Shown: piece after piece, positions 44,028-57,417 of the stretch
Layout: each line of letters opens with the position of its first letter
Numbering within the stretch: position 1 is the stretch's first letter
Source of the DNA: Druceiella hillmani
Lineage: Eukaryota; Arthropoda; Insecta; Lepidoptera; Hepialidae
Length of the DNA stretch: 64,000 bases
Direction of reading: 5' to 3'
Assembly (NCBI GenBank): GCA_039881145.1
Contig: JAYKKI010000015.1
Location: forward strand, 25,504,001 to 25,568,000
Translations under genes and position numbers: made by a program
Notes under the pieces: generated by a model
Told to the model about the DNA's origin: nothing
Database searches by the model: none
The model's input: only the letters and a program-made list of their open reading frames with translations

Positions 44028-46918
44028 TTTATACACATTTTACACAACAGTGCTTCAAATATTTTCAAAAATTAAAGAGCAATTATTTGTACATTTGGTA
44101 TTATGTTAATTTTCATCGTGTTTTTATGGAATAACATAACAATTAGACTCTCCCTTCTAAATGTGGTTTTAGGAGAAATTAAATTAAATTCAATAACATC
44201 TCCACAACATCTGTTTCGTTTTTTATCAGTTTTTTTCGCAAAAAATCTGAGAAAATAGCACTTTCAAGAATATCTTTTTCGTGTTTTTTAATGTATTTAA
44301 CATATATAACGAGGAATCATTACCATATTGATTTGTATTTTCAAGATGCACAAATATATCCATCCGAAATCATCTAAGCTGTCATTTTATTTGACCTATA
44401 AAAAACAAAGTGGAAATTTTTTTAAAGAAATCATAAGTCAAGTTATTTCAATACTCAATCAAAAATATTTTATTGTTTTCTATGTACAAAATGTACAAAG
44501 GTGTGTACAAAGTACAAATATACTATGTACAAAGGTATTTTTTGTGAAATTCGTATAAATGTCAAGAGTTTATAACATGTTTTGGAAAAAGGAATGATAA
44601 TGACACACGATAACTATTTTTTCTCCTTAAGAGACCATATGTGGTCATAATATGCAGCAATTATTGTTTACAGTGTTATTTTATACACTGAAGCCCATGA
44701 CCCGTGCGTTCTGAATTTCTAATTATCTGTATTAAAATTTATTTTTCTGTTTGACCCGATGATTTCTTTATGATTCTATAGCCAATCTAAACATCCTTTT
44801 AGTTTAACCATGTCACTGTCTGTTGATCGGTCAGTATGGTACAACAATATTGTTCGCAAATTATTAAAGGAGAAAGGGGCAAGGGGTGATATTTTTGCTT
44901 CTAAAATATTGTAGCGAAGTCATGAACGCGTCTTCCATACTTTCACAAAATTTTAAGCTTTAAAGTGGTAATTTTGAATAAACTCACACTTTCCCACCCC
45001 ACCGACTAAACCTCTATTAATGAATAACAGAAAAGTATTCTCAATTGTGTACATAACGGAATTAAAACAAACATTTATTTACGTCTAAGTTGACACTATT
45101 ATAGTTCATGTGTAATAACTAACTAACTTATGATATGTAGCTGGGTCCGTAAAAAGTCATAGAAACTATATAAACAACTTAAGTCAACTGTAAAAACAAC
45201 TGCATCTGTCTGTCTATTTATTAGGTCTGTGAAAGCTATATTAAGAAATATATTTACATGGTAATAAAAACAGTTTATATTTATAAATAGTTTAATATAC
45301 ATACTATGTACGCAAAAATGTTTATATGCGTCTAAGTGTGTACGGAATCTATGTGGTGCCAGTCATACTCGTACTTGACAAGTTTTCCTAATCTAATGAC
45401 GTCATTTTTATATGTTATGAGCGCATTGACATTTCGAATTAATATTTGAAAACCTGTTATGGACTTAAATTTCGTTCATCGTTATTCATACGGTGTGTTG
45501 AAAATATCTCTTTGCCTACATTAAAATAAATTGTGTTAAACTATTTAGTCAAAATTGATCTAAATTGCTAGGTTATTTAAATAGAAAGATGAAAAATACC
45601 ACATTTTCACTGTCTTCTAAACAAACATCGATTTATAGCAACTTTTCCGAATGTATTATATATTCTCTCCATGTAGAAACTGCAAGTATGTGAATATGGT
45701 AACTGACTTCAAATCCTGGAGGTTACTACTTCATTAATGAAGCCTTACTTGTTTAACAATAATTAACCTGTTATTGAATAAGTTTATGTCGCCATTGCAT
45801 AGCTTTGGGCGGGGGTTATTTATCTGTAATATCTCTGACGTCAGGATGCCTGATTTTTTTCTGCTTTAATGAGGAACATAATTATAGAAGGGTGCGTGAC
45901 AAGAGGCGAGTTATCATGCAGATGGTTACTAAAATCCAAGGTTATAAACCTTATAATTTTATCCGCCTTTCTAAAGTATTTTGTTAAATTTGTTTTATTT
46001 CACCTTCTGAAATTGTAAAAATTACAAAAATAAATCGTTATCTATAACGTGCTTAAGCATACTCGTAGTTAAAAGTTCCCTTTTATGACAATCAACTTTT
46101 ATAAAAATATTGGGACATGATTTTATAGAGAGAAGTATCTATTCCAAAATTATTTTTCGTAGCAGCCTTAAAGCTATACAGGAATTTCTAAAAACTATTT
46201 TATTTTCGTGGTTAAGTCAATACCTCCCTCTTACCAAACGAGCTATCTAAAATTAAGGCGGTATATTTAATACAAAAATGGTTATTCCTTTTTTTTCATT
46301 ATAATATTTTAGATTAATACAAAAATATTTTCGTAGACCAGAAGATGCTTTTAAGCCTTAATTTACGTTTTGGCTTATTTACTGTAGAAGTAATGATTTT
46401 GTTAAGTATAACTTATCGTAGCTACTTTGAGTTTCAAATTTCATGTGTTTAAGACAACCTCATAACTTAAACGTAACTTATAATTATCTCGAAAAGTTTT
46501 CCAACTTTGTACAAATTTTCTGAATTTAAACCTATACTGCCTAGTTATTACACTAATGATTTAATTTGAAAGCTCTTGTCTATCGTCTTACGCGCCATTA
46601 GAAATCAAAACGCATGCGTGGGCTGAATTAATTGCTGCAAGATTAATATTAAACTAAGGAAGAAACTGAGGTAAAACCGTACGTTTTATGTGTTATATAA
46701 AAGCTCCTGGTTAAAGTCGGATTCAGTTATGGCAGATTTGACTTGCCCTACATATTCGATGTTTGCTCACTATTAAATTCATGTAACATCCTGTTTGAAT
46801 ATTTTATATCCAAAATAATAAAGTTCTTGTTGGATAATGCTTTTATATTGGTACCCACTCGTATAGTTTTCATCGATTTAATGTAAATTATAAAAACTTT
46901 AGTCTGGCCTGCCTTTTT

Positions 46919-46920
<2 letters not shown>
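44025..46920. other. A+T-rich sequence, nothing recognised
   Basis: TGTACAAA is repeated four times within 44480-44535. Short frames such as 44328-44558 (76 codons) resemble nothing known. Confidence 0.5.
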
Positions 46921-46975
<55 letters not shown>

Positions 46976-46982
46976 TACATAT
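46921..46982. repeat. Compound (TA)n(CA)n microsatellite
   Basis: A TA run passes into ACACACACACACA and then CATACATATG. The short Tyr-Ile repeat frame on the minus strand here is a product of the microsatellite. Confidence 0.97.
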
Positions 46983-49370
46983 GTATGGAATATTTCTTGG
47001 TCTTCATCGTTTAACTCGAGTTTTTAATAGTTCCGTACTTAAGAGGACGTAACCATTAAAAACAACTAAAAAGCCACAAAATAACCCTATATATACATTA
47101 TGATGAGACTGGTCTGTCTCTTTGTACGTCACGGCTGCTTTTTTCAGGAATTACCGTCGTTATAAAACTAGAATTTCAGCACAATTATTAAATTTTCTTG
47201 TTTGCGTGCACTACCGGTAACTGAATTTGGAAGTGTTTTATTTTTAATCAAAATAGGGTCCAAAATGAGGGGTTACAATTGGTGTAACAAATTGAAATGG
47301 GGTATTATAAGAAAGGATTTATATGTTGCAAAACTACTTTTTTTATTTAATTTTAAACTTAATAGCCAAGGACTTAAAACCAAATCGAGGACGAGTTAGC
47401 CAGGGTGGTTTTGAATACATATAGGAGAAGGGTGCTGAAATGTGACTGTCTGCATCAGATGTCGTTACGAATTGTCGCGCACATTAGTGTTTTTCTAAAT
47501 CGTGTTGAAAGTTTAAAAATTATTTGGTTTTTGACTGGAACTTAAATCTTAATTGATTTGCTTTTTATTGTACTTTCGTAATCTACTTGGTCCGCTTAAT
47601 ATTTATACATTTTCTTATCTGTAATTATTCTTTCTGACATATAATACATGTAATTATTTTCATTACGTATGAAATTAAGGTAATAAATTACATTGTTTGA
47701 ATAAAATGTGTAAGGAAATACTTAGAATTGTATTAACTTTATGGCTATTTCCAAAACTTATTGAGTCGACGGTGTTGGGCGCGATAATTATCGACAATAT
47801 TTTTTGATATCACATACCGTTTACAAATGAGTTTGACTGAAATTTTTGCAGTCACTGTGAACAATTTTAGTTAAGATAGACAGATGAATAATAGCTTGCG
47901 AGTTTCACTTGTACTTGCGGTTTTTATATAATTAGGATATAGGTTTTATATCAATGTTTAAATATTATTCAAATATTTTAAATGCACGTGTGCAGAAGTG
48001 ATAAAAATAAGAAAGCAATTTCATTTTTATGACAGTTATAATAAATTAATATTTTCATTTAACCATCAAATTCTTATGTATATATTGCCGTTCGCAATGA
48101 GCTGTTACATTATAAAGAGGAAATCGTAGATTTCGTATGTGAGATTCCATATATCTCTGAAGCATCACTTTCAACCTTCCGTACATTTAGATTTATTGGG
48201 TATCGTCGCGTCAAATCCTTTTTTAATAAATGGATAATTCATAGTAAAACGGGAATTTATCACTATTATAATGTAAATTATTCTAGAACCTAGGTATTGC
48301 TTTCTTACACCCCTATAGAGGAACCATACGGTTACTCATTTGCCTCCTCCTTCTTTTGTACATCAGTTTTCTTTAGTATTAGTATTTTTATCCCTTACAC
48401 GATACATTTTCGTTGTCTCGATTTCTGAAGGAACATAACATTTAATTCAAACACTTTAATTCCATTTTCAAATATTTAAGTAGAAAGGTTTTATATTTTA
48501 TAGTATTATTTTATATATGTTTCTTCGTCCAGATCTCTGTAGATGAAAGCTTGTGAAAACACATCGTATGTGATACCTTCGAATTGATCTATATCTAGAT
48601 ATTTTCACTGTATCGTGATGTGAAATATAGTGTTATAGAAATATAGAAAGTAACTGAATATCGATTATAGTAAATGAGAACAGACTGGACTCTTGTTTCA
48701 TTCTATCCCTGTCATTCCGTTTGATTTATTTTATATCCACTTTGTGCAAATATACCACGTTACTTTATCATTACGCATTTTTAACCTGTAATATGTCGCT
48801 AACTTTGCAACAAATGAATAAATATAACTAATACGATTCACGGAAATTCTCATAGGTATTTTTGGTTAATCTGTGGAAAAATCTCATTTAGAACTTACAT
48901 TGTAAAAAATAATACCATAGGTTACATTTCTTTTTGTAATAAATGCCAATATATTACCCATACAATGTAATAATAAGCCAGTCAGAGTTACATAAAAATC
49001 ATTAAATCATGGTTATTTTGTTTGATGGTTACTTAGTTGCGATTTCTTCATTTATTCAGTATTCCATTAAATTAGTATAATTTTGAAAATGCAAAATAGA
49101 TATTAACAAAAAAAGTATATTTCTCATATTTTATCAACCTATTTTCATAAATTACCGCAACCTACATAGAGACAAAATGAGAAATGCTTCTACACTCAAT
49201 AAAACTACCACGTAATTGTAACAATACAAATTTATTTTTTCAGTTGATCAAATTCACATGTATAGAGATTCTATACATTTTTGATAGATCCCAGCTACAT
49301 GTGATAAGTCGATCCACTATTACTCGGTGAACTACTCGATACGCAATCTACTTTAACTGTGATAATTTTC

Positions 49371-49372
<2 letters not shown>
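46983..49372. other. A+T-rich sequence, nothing recognised
   Basis: No structured repeat or coding signal was seen. Confidence 0.5.

Positions 49373-49374
<2 letters not shown>

Positions 49375-49408
<34 letters not shown>
49375..49408. repeat. (TA)n microsatellite
   Basis: About 16 uninterrupted TA units. Confidence 0.97.
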
Positions 49409-49412
<4 letters not shown>

Positions 49413-49437
49413 TTGAATACCTTCAGATATTCAAAAA

Positions 49438-49497
49438 TAGCTGTTTAGTTGGTAGAGGGTGTGGGCACGAGGTAGGGGCGCGGGTTGGTAATTGAGT
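49438..49497 (+). repeat. G+C-rich islet, possibly tRNA-derived
   Basis: TAGCTGTTTAGTTGGTAGAG resembles a tRNA A box (TAGCTCAGTTGGTAGAGC). The later GGCGCGGGTTGGTAATT resembles a decayed B box with its preceding stem. The spacing is about 36 bases, slightly short. No cloverleaf can be closed, so at best it is a SINE head or pseudo-tRNA. Confidence 0.25.
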
Positions 49498-49549
49498 TAC
49501 ATAGTTAACCTCAAAATATGTATCAAAATTTTATGTTGTCTATCTTAGA

Positions 49550-50020
49550 GTCAAATAATTTAGATTCTTCAAAATTTTGATATGCAATAAAATTTGTTTA
49601 TTGCCAGAAATGGAAACTGAAAAAAATTAATGTAATATCGCTATTTTATATTAATGTAATAGAATCTAAAATGCTTTTTTTAAAAACGTCTTGCAATTAA
49701 GTAAAAAATTTAATAAGAAAATTATAATTAACACTATTATTTTCTTTCACTTTTTAATCTATTTAGAGATTTTTATTTCCACGTCAATATTGACAAACCG
49801 AATGGCGTTGTTTGAAATTTCATTGTGATAATTGTAAAATAAAATAGTTTAAACTGTTCAAAATTATTGATACGTAAGATAATTTGTTTATATCTAGTTT
49901 AAGCGACACAGAATTAAAAGCGCTTGCAAAAAGTTATATGTAAAATTACAACTATCGCCATTATTTTCCCTTAAGTTTTTAATTGATTTATAGATTTTTA
50001 TTTGCATATCAATATTTGTT
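49550..50020 (+). repeat. Diverged direct duplication, ~270-bp period
   Basis: Copy A (about 49567-49795) and copy B (about 49855-50015) share ordered blocks: TTCAAAATT, TTGATA, AATTTGTTTAT, ACTAT-TATTTTC and TTTTTAAT(C/T)GATTTA(T)AGATT with TTTATTT. Identity is moderate with many small gaps, so this is an old duplication. Confidence 0.5.
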
Positions 50021-53000
50021 TCTGGGATTTATTATCCCTGAATTCAAATTAATTGTTTGCTAGATGCGTTAGACTGAATTTATTATTATTTTAATGAAAT
50101 AGAAAAAAATTAGGGCTAAGTATCAAACTAAAACAATAACCGAGGGATGCATATGAATTTTATTTCTTCTGAATATTAGTTCAGAGACATCTGAAAATAA
50201 AGAACAATTTGTTAAATAAAATATATTTTTTTGTATTTTAAATAATATAATCAGTAATTGAATAAACATCATGTTCATGAGCACCATATTATACAAAAAT
50301 CTAGCAAATTCACTGCGACTAATTTTTAAGTTAATACATTAAGATATCTCACAGCTTTGCGGTAATGCAGTTTAAAATTCCCCACTGTAAAGTTTGTCAA
50401 ATATTGTCCTTAGCTAAATACGATTAGTTCTATTGCTAAGCACTTGGGCATCACAACCAATTATTACTTTAATTGTTCCTAGGAAATTCACGAGAGTTCT
50501 CTTTAAATTTAAATTTATCTGTTTGTAAATACAATTTTTATATTTGAACATTTGTTTATTGATTTTACGAGAGAAAATATTTCCATATTATTTTAAATGT
50601 AGACTTTCAAATATTTACATAATATATTTACGTAGAAATATTACCTTAAATAATTCTACATGTCAATTAAAATATGAAAACATTGGTTTTTTAATTTGAA
50701 AATTTCTAAGGTCAATTACGGAACAAAAGTATTATTGCCTTTTTTGTGCTCTAAAATATCATATATGATTGAATCCTTAGATTTTGTAATCGTGTATACT
50801 TGGTAATGGACAAGATTGAATATTCATTAAAATGAATTTTAATCTTAATAAATATATTGTCAAATATGTTTTTCACATCTGTATTATGTTTTGTAAAGAG
50901 TATATTGTAAATTTCGGTAACTTATTTAAGATTTTAAACATTTTAATGTCTTATTTAATAAGGGCGAGAAAATTAACTTAAAGTCCAAAAATAAACATGA
51001 AAAAAGGTTCAGTTACTTATTTCAATTTTAAATTAAAATCCTGAATTGATAACCGGAAAACCTTAAATATTTTCTTATAAAATTCTGTGTTAGGTAGGTT
51101 TTTATGCTGGCTATATTCTACTTATAAACAAATACCACTATGTTATGTGTGATTTTAAGAGGTTTCTTTTAACTAACTTTTAAGAATTATGTATTTTTAC
51201 GATTTGGGCAATTTAAAACTCGTCTATTTGTAGTTCCGCTCGGATATGAGACGCAATATTCAAAATAATTAAAAAGAATTTAAGTAAAGAGTGCATTTTA
51301 CTTAAATATATTTGCGGGTTTTATTTTTTTACATTGGAAAATGAACGACGAATTCGTTAAAATGTATTCTTAATAGCAATTTCAGCATGTGATTCAAAAT
51401 GTATATTTATAATTTTTTATAGCCCCATGTATGGCAAAAAAATTAACATAAATCATTATGTAGTTAGAAGGGTGAACTAATTAAAGTCACTTTGTAAAGC
51501 TTCTGAGTAGAAAACTGTGTATCATGTAGATCCATAATTTAGGGGATCTAAGAAATTCATAAGTGATCTGATGAGAGATTAAGAGAAACTTTCTCATTTT
51601 TAGAAATGCTATCTCTGCTTCAATTTCCGGCAATAGAATTGGCGACTCAGTGTTGCTGCTATCCCACGAAAAAGATGTTATGCCCGAAAGGGTGGGTCAG
51701 ATACAGTTTTGCGATATTATTCAACTCAGATATTGACTTGTTATCCATATATTCAATGTGTACTTCAATTTCTTTACAAATGGCTTCTAGAAATTAGTTT
51801 TTATCTCAGATGTAACTTTTCTTTATCTTCAGGCTCAAATCTCCAAATGGCTGTGTTTTATCAGATTAATTGTTCATTACAGTTTTCCGTAGAAGTTCCT
51901 GTTTTATGGCGGCATTTGTGATCGTGGCTCTATTGATTCCTTATGGACTTTTTAAGGCTTAACGCTATCCGGGCATTAAGTATTATGTGGCCTGACCCGC
52001 AAGCGGTGCCTGAAATGATCTTAATTTTGAATACTAACGATCTCTAGCGAGCGTTTATGATGACATAGATTTTAATCTTACCTAATCAATTAAAATACTC
52101 TTTTAGAGTTAAAATATACATCTATGAATAAAGACTATTACTGATTTTTTAATATTTAGCAAAAGCTTCTGTTCATGATTAAGACAAAAACGATAACACA
52201 ACAAAAAGGTTGATAATACGAAGACGACCGGTGTGAGACTTTGTAGAAAATACTTATTTTACTAATATATTTAGCTTTGTTAGAATTAGATAGAAGTGCA
52301 AATTTATCCATTTCTATGGTTTGGTTCTTTCATTATATTATATACGTATTTGTGAATATTTCGGTACATGAAATACATAAAACGTGTTAATATTACTAAA
52401 ATATTGCCATTTTATTTTTTATTTGAGTATAAAAATTCTAGATTGGTTCATTCAGTATATCAAATTATTTTTATAAATTCATTTTTATTGGAGGTGAATG
52501 TACTTATCATATCCTTAATAAAATCACACCAATAAGTTAACTAATTAGACTATATTTATTAAACTTTCCACAATCGTTATCTATTCTAGTCTAGTTATAA
52601 GAGATAAGTATTAAATGAAATCAAAAGGGTCATCCAATAAATACTAAAAACGTTCAAAAAACAATTATTCGGGACACTAATTTGAATTACTTAAAGTATA
52701 TACATACTTTACTTTTTTTCTTGTATATTTAAGCATATAAGCGTATTTCATTGAATTAATAACTATGTACAAATCATAAGTAAACATCACAAACTTCCAC
52801 CCTAATAGATCACGTATCTATGTAGGAGAGGACAAATAACGTACAAATAGAGGGAAATGTTCAAGGATTACTTAAAAGACTTTATAAGCCGTATTGCAAA
52901 GAAAATTTGGTGTTCTGACATTATAACAATTTCACTTTGTTCTTAACAAAACGTCATCCATTTGTATAGTTTATCAAGACGGATGAGTGTCAACATGTGA

Positions 53001-53531
53001 AAGTCGATGTGTGCTGTGAATATTCTGGAGCCTTAACATATTAAATGATGGAAGGTGCTTATATCATTCATTTTAAAATTACGTAATAAATAATACAATG
53101 GAAAATTTTAATAAGACCTGCACAGACATTAAGAAACTATTAAATTCTGAACTAATTTAGGAATAAATTTAGTAAAATAATTGGAGAAATTGTTTGTATT
53201 ACTTAATATGGATAATTTTACGATGTAAAAAGTAACATGTTATTAACATAGGAAAAAAATGACATAAAAACGACTATTAATATACAGTTACATTACTGTT
53301 CTAGTTTTTTTTGGTTATTTGAAAAGTGTACAAAATTATTCCTTCATCTTGCAGTATTGTGGTCAAACGTTACGATAGATAACAAATTTGCATAAATTTA
53401 TAAATGAGTAGTTTGATTTAAAATAATTTTTATTAACATAAAAACCAATACCCGTATGTAGTTTTTTTTCATTTTTAATAAGCAATACAGTTAAGTGCAA
53501 AAAAATTAATTTTCTAGAAAATCATTACAGC
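50021..53531. other. A+T-rich sequence, nothing recognised
   Basis: A less A+T-rich patch at 51600-52020 carries two overlapping frames (63 and 70 codons) on the plus strand, without any recognisable product. The remainder is featureless. Confidence 0.45.
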
Positions 53532-53781
53532 TTAATTTTTATTCACAACTAAGTAGAACTACATGACGTAGTATTATTTCTACTTTATATGAATTCTTAA
53601 CAACGACCTAGGTTTCGTTGTATGACAACATATTCAGGTGGGACATTCATAAAGAGATATTTACAAAATACCCACCTGTAGTTGTTGCCATGCAACGAAA
53701 CCTAGGTGGTGGTTAAGAATTTAAATAAAGTAGAAATAATACTACATCACATAGTTTCATTTGGTTGTGAAAAAAAATTAA
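53532..53781. repeat. Foldback element, ~110-bp arms, ~28-nt loop
   Basis: The left arm (53532-53642) and right arm (53671-53781) are reverse complements at roughly 82-85 %. Shared blocks are GTAGTATTATTTCTACTTTA, ATTCTTAAC, CACCTAGGTTTCGTTGCATG (right arm, complement strand) and CAGGTGGG beside the loop. Length and structure resemble a foldback MITE, but no clear flanking duplication was seen. The tip of the right arm holds GTTGCCATGCAAC, close to an RFX X-box; this may be coincidence. Confidence 0.88.
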
Positions 53782-54649
53782 ATAAAAACCTTATATTCAC
53801 GAGAATGTAAACTTTATCCGATAAAACAACAAATTTTTAAATTTAAGATATAATTCTTTTTTTTTTAATAATGGATAATATGATGATTAAAAATGTGAAT
53901 GCAGATATATCTATATTAAAGTAAATTATTATTTGGTATAAGTAATTAAAGTACAGAGTAATATTATTAACAATATATTTAAGCATCCAAAATATGCGAA
54001 GCAGGTTTAAGTTGTGTTTATATTCACAAGCTTTAGTAAGTTAAATTTACTTAGAGACAAAGCAATATTTAATAATTGTGGGGAAAGTAAGTACCTATCG
54101 AAACTGGTTATCTATTTCGTTAATCTCAAAGAAGAATTTTACCATTTAAGTTTATGTATTTTGTCAAAGTCCGATGTATACGGTACCTATACACTCAAAT
54201 CATCACACTCGTGTTTATGACGCTACACTTTTAAGCGGATTTATGCGTTTCATGCGAGCATAAATTCAATTCCAGAAATGAAGTCTATGAATTGGAGTAT
54301 TGCTAAAGTTAATTATATTGAAGGCGCTTTATTAGCAAAAAATATTACAAAAAATTATTTTCCTACGTAATAATTAATAAATAACTAATAACAAATATCA
54401 GCAGCTAGTAATAATTAAATATAACTACAAATAGAGACTACAAATGATTACGCAAGGTCTACTCGACGCATTTACTGCTTATAGGATTAAATAATATTTT
54501 CCTTTCTATAACAGGATCCATAATTTCCATATCTCAAAAAAATCCTTCACATTTCTACGGATAATAAACCGTGACACGACGAAACGGAATTATACAAAAA
54601 CCAGAATAATTAGCTCTCCCCACTAAGTGAATCGTGTGGTCTTACGAGA
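53782..54649. other. A+T-rich sequence, nothing recognised
   Basis: No supported feature. The 68-codon plus frame at 54014-54220 looks random. Confidence 0.5.
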
Positions 54650-54708
54650 GTGGCATAATGATAAGGGTTAAGACGAGGCTGCTAGCTATAGATCGTCGAG
54701 TTGAAACA
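54650..54708 (+). repeat. tRNA-derived SINE head
   Basis: GTGGCATAATGATAAGGGTT, AAGACGAGGCTGCTAGCTAT and AGATCGTCGAGTTGAAAC line up with the head of insect tRNA-derived SINEs (pattern GTGGCATAATGGTTAAGxC...GGCTGCTAACC...GGTCGCGAGTTCGAATC). The A box is near 54651-54665. The B box near 54697-54707 is damaged by loss of one C. These boxes would recruit RNA polymerase III in an intact copy. The body and tail of the SINE are not recognised. Confidence 0.5.
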
Positions 54709-54956
54709 ACATTTACATAAATGTAACGTGTTAATGCAATGTGCTGGATTTGAGTTAATATTGTTTGATAAACTTATGTTAATATATAGTACTCTTCATT
54801 GGTAAGAGGAAATGTATTATTAGTTGAAAGCTATTTAAAACATAATGCTTATTGCAAAAATCACAAGTTTCGAACTTTTAGATTTTGATGCGATTTAAAT
54901 ATATTTTCGTTTATCATGGTTTCCACACACCAAATCTAGTGCCAACTTAAAAGTTT

Positions 54957-54994
54957 ACATATATATATGTATATATATATATATATATATATGC

Positions 54995-55050
<56 letters not shown>

Positions 55051-55051
55051 T
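54957..55051. repeat. (AT)n microsatellite with GTGT interruptions
   Basis: A long TA tract of about 95 bp is interrupted by TATATGTA and by ATGCGTGTATA. A Tyr-Ile repeat frame on the minus strand derives from it. Confidence 0.97.
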
Positions 55052-56360
55052 TCGTAATTTTTATACGCTCTGAAAACCGTATTTCTATTATTAAAATTCG
55101 TAAAACTTTTAGATAAAAATCTATCTATGAATTTAATAGATAGACCAAATTGGTCTAATATTTTGAACATGGCGGCGGTTAAAATTTAAAACATTTAAAA
55201 TATTAAAAATGTTGAAACACTTGAAAGTATACATATTATAAATTGTTAAAAAAACTTTTAACATGCTACAATTTTTGTCCAACAAACTTTTCTTTGGAAA
55301 GACTTTAATAAGACGCTTTTATTAACTTTAGTTGTATGTATATAAGAATGAGTGTAATGGAATCTTTTATTTAAATGTTCACCTACTTACAGGCGTCGAA
55401 ACAATTTAAAATTGCACACGTATCAAGAACTAATGATAATACATTATTAAAAAAATTATGAAAAAGGATACAGAAAAAAAAATATAGTTAATGGGAAGCC
55501 TTAGAGCGAAATAGTATAATATTTAAAAAGATGAGTTAGCAGTCGGAAAATTATTATTAATCCTCTATGTACTTTTGTCACATTTGTATTATTTATAATT
55601 TTTTTTTATTTATATTTCGATCAATTTGTTATAGCATAAATAAATTTTCTTTTATTTTTGTTTTTCTGTTTAGCTAATTTTTATTTTCAAGCAATAGTGA
55701 CATATATTAGGAGTTTAATCTAGTCGGTGTTGCCTAACCAACAAATCTAAATTGGACACTGACAAAAGTTCTCTCTGGAGATAATAATCGCCACATAATA
55801 AAATAATAACTTACGAATACAAACGGCAAACTAAAATGTCTTCAAACAATTCATAAACATCAAGAAAAATGGAGGAAGTATACTTTAGAACCAGGAACAT
55901 TTCGACAAGTTTTTTGGAATCATATTAAAGAATATACCTTAGACATTTGACACACATATAGGAATTAAAAAATTAATTAAATTAAATCACTTAAAATAAA
56001 CATTTAAAATTACCTTAAAAAATATAATTTGTAAGTCTTAAACGTCAAATAAAAAAATTATGAATCATACTAACTTAATGTTTCAACATCTTAAAATTTT
56101 TAATTTATGGTTCTTTTTTTAATGTATGACTATTAGCTTTTTATTTGCCATTAGTATAAAAACATAATTATAGTAATTAATTTTTAAGATGTAAATTTAT
56201 AATGTACTACAAAGGAAAAAAAGAACACAAGTGATTTATATAACGAAAATAATTTCCGGTCGTAACGAATGTATTAAAAAATTGTTTAAAAAATAACTTC
56301 CATAAAAATTTACATTTCCCAAAAAAAATATTTGTTATAAATATTTCAAAAGAATAAGAA
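55052..56360. other. A+T-rich sequence, nothing recognised
   Basis: No supported feature apart from a 17-bp TAGACCAAATTGGTCTA near-palindrome at 55139-55156. Confidence 0.5.
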
Positions 56361-56415
56361 AAAGCCCAGCCACTAGGCTGGACTGGGCAGGGCTGGGCTG
56401 GGCTGGCCTGGGCTT
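56361..56415 (+). repeat. G+C-rich (GGGCT)n minisatellite islet
   Basis: GGCAGGGCTGGGCTGGGCTG is the core of a short GGGCT/GGCTG array, bounded by AAGCCCAGCC on the left and GGCCTGGGCTT on the right. The two ends are complementary, so the tract can fold. It is by far the most G+C-rich short block in this part of the window. Confidence 0.85.
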
Positions 56416-57161
56416 AATTTAAGTAATCAACAATAAATGTTATCAATATTAAACTTTTTATTAGTAATAAAATTGCATTTAATTGTTAATATTGAAATGA
56501 AAAAAATAGTATATGAATTTATAATATATTTAAAATGAAGCAACTACAAAATGAAATAAATGGCATAAAATATCCAAAAAAGATATGTGCCATAATACGA
56601 ATAGACTTTATTGTTTCCTGAATGTTGGCACCAATTAAACATAATGTAGTTGTTTAAATTTACAGGTTAAAAAAGTGTTCAATATTACTAATTATTTTTT
56701 GTTACAAATACTTAATAATTCATAACAAATTATGCTTTTAATTGTGTAACAAGTGGTTAGTGATAATAAAATAGGTTAAATAACTGTTAAAAATGGTTAA
56801 AATATATTCTATCGCAAACATAACATCAGGTACAAAATTTTTCAAATTAATTTTTTTATGATAAATAATCGTCAACCGCATAATTTGCTTTTAATATATA
56901 TTCTTTCATATGGGATCAAAAAAATGTCAAAAAGTTCCTGGTTTAGACCGCATTAACGGATTGCAATCATTATTCCACGTGAAGGTTTGCCGTAAAAAAT
57001 TATCTTCAATATGAGGAATTATGGGAATATCTCGAATACAGTAAAACAGTTAATTTAAAAGACAATTTAAAGGTGATAACGAACATAAGAACTAAGAGTC
57101 AGTCATAAGAACTGACATCATTCAATATGACATTAAGACCAGAAAATAGTTGCTTGTGGTA
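56416..57161. other. A+T-rich sequence, nothing recognised
   Basis: Nothing supported. GTCAGTCATAAGAACTGAC at about 57099-57117 is a small 5-bp-arm hairpin. Confidence 0.45.
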
Positions 57162-57353
57162 TGTTGAAAGTTTGGCTCACCACACGCCTGGTTCGGTCAG
57201 AGACAACAAATTGTGGTCCTGTCTGCTATAATATATAAGCGGAATTCGTAGTAGCCTATGCAGCCACACCCAGAGAGGTAGTATGGTTGAAGCAGTTATT
57301 ATGTGACCTTAGTTTATTCATTCAAAAGACTGTGTATTGAAATATCGATAACA
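57162..57353 (+). promoter_or_regulatory. Possible solo LTR or core promoter
   Basis: The segment is bounded by TGTTGAAAGT (57162) and a GATAACA end (57353), the TG...CA form of an LTR, and ~190 bp is within the range of Copia LTRs. It contains a TATA word (CTATAATATATAAGCGG, 57224-57240) followed about 30 bases on by a G+C-richer GCAGCCACACCC block where transcription could start. No primer-binding site or 5-bp target duplication is evident. It could instead be the promoter and first exon of a noncoding transcript. Confidence 0.25.
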
Positions 57354-57417
57354 AAAGTGCAATATGTGTGAATAGTATGAAAAATGTAGAAATCTATGTA
57401 TAATACTAAAACTTAGG

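Noticed and set aside
46748..46972. Minus-strand frame with a Tyr-Ile repeat
   Set aside because: It is a translation of the (TA)n(CA)n microsatellite. The same applies to the frame at 54955-55170.
49438..49497. Intact tRNA gene
   Set aside because: A-box-like and B-box-like strings are present, but the acceptor and anticodon stems do not pair and the spacing is short. Listed only as possibly tRNA-derived.
53671..53700. RFX X-box regulating a ciliary gene (GTTGCCATGCAAC)
   Set aside because: The word is one base short of the consensus, lies in a foldback arm, and no gene is adjacent.
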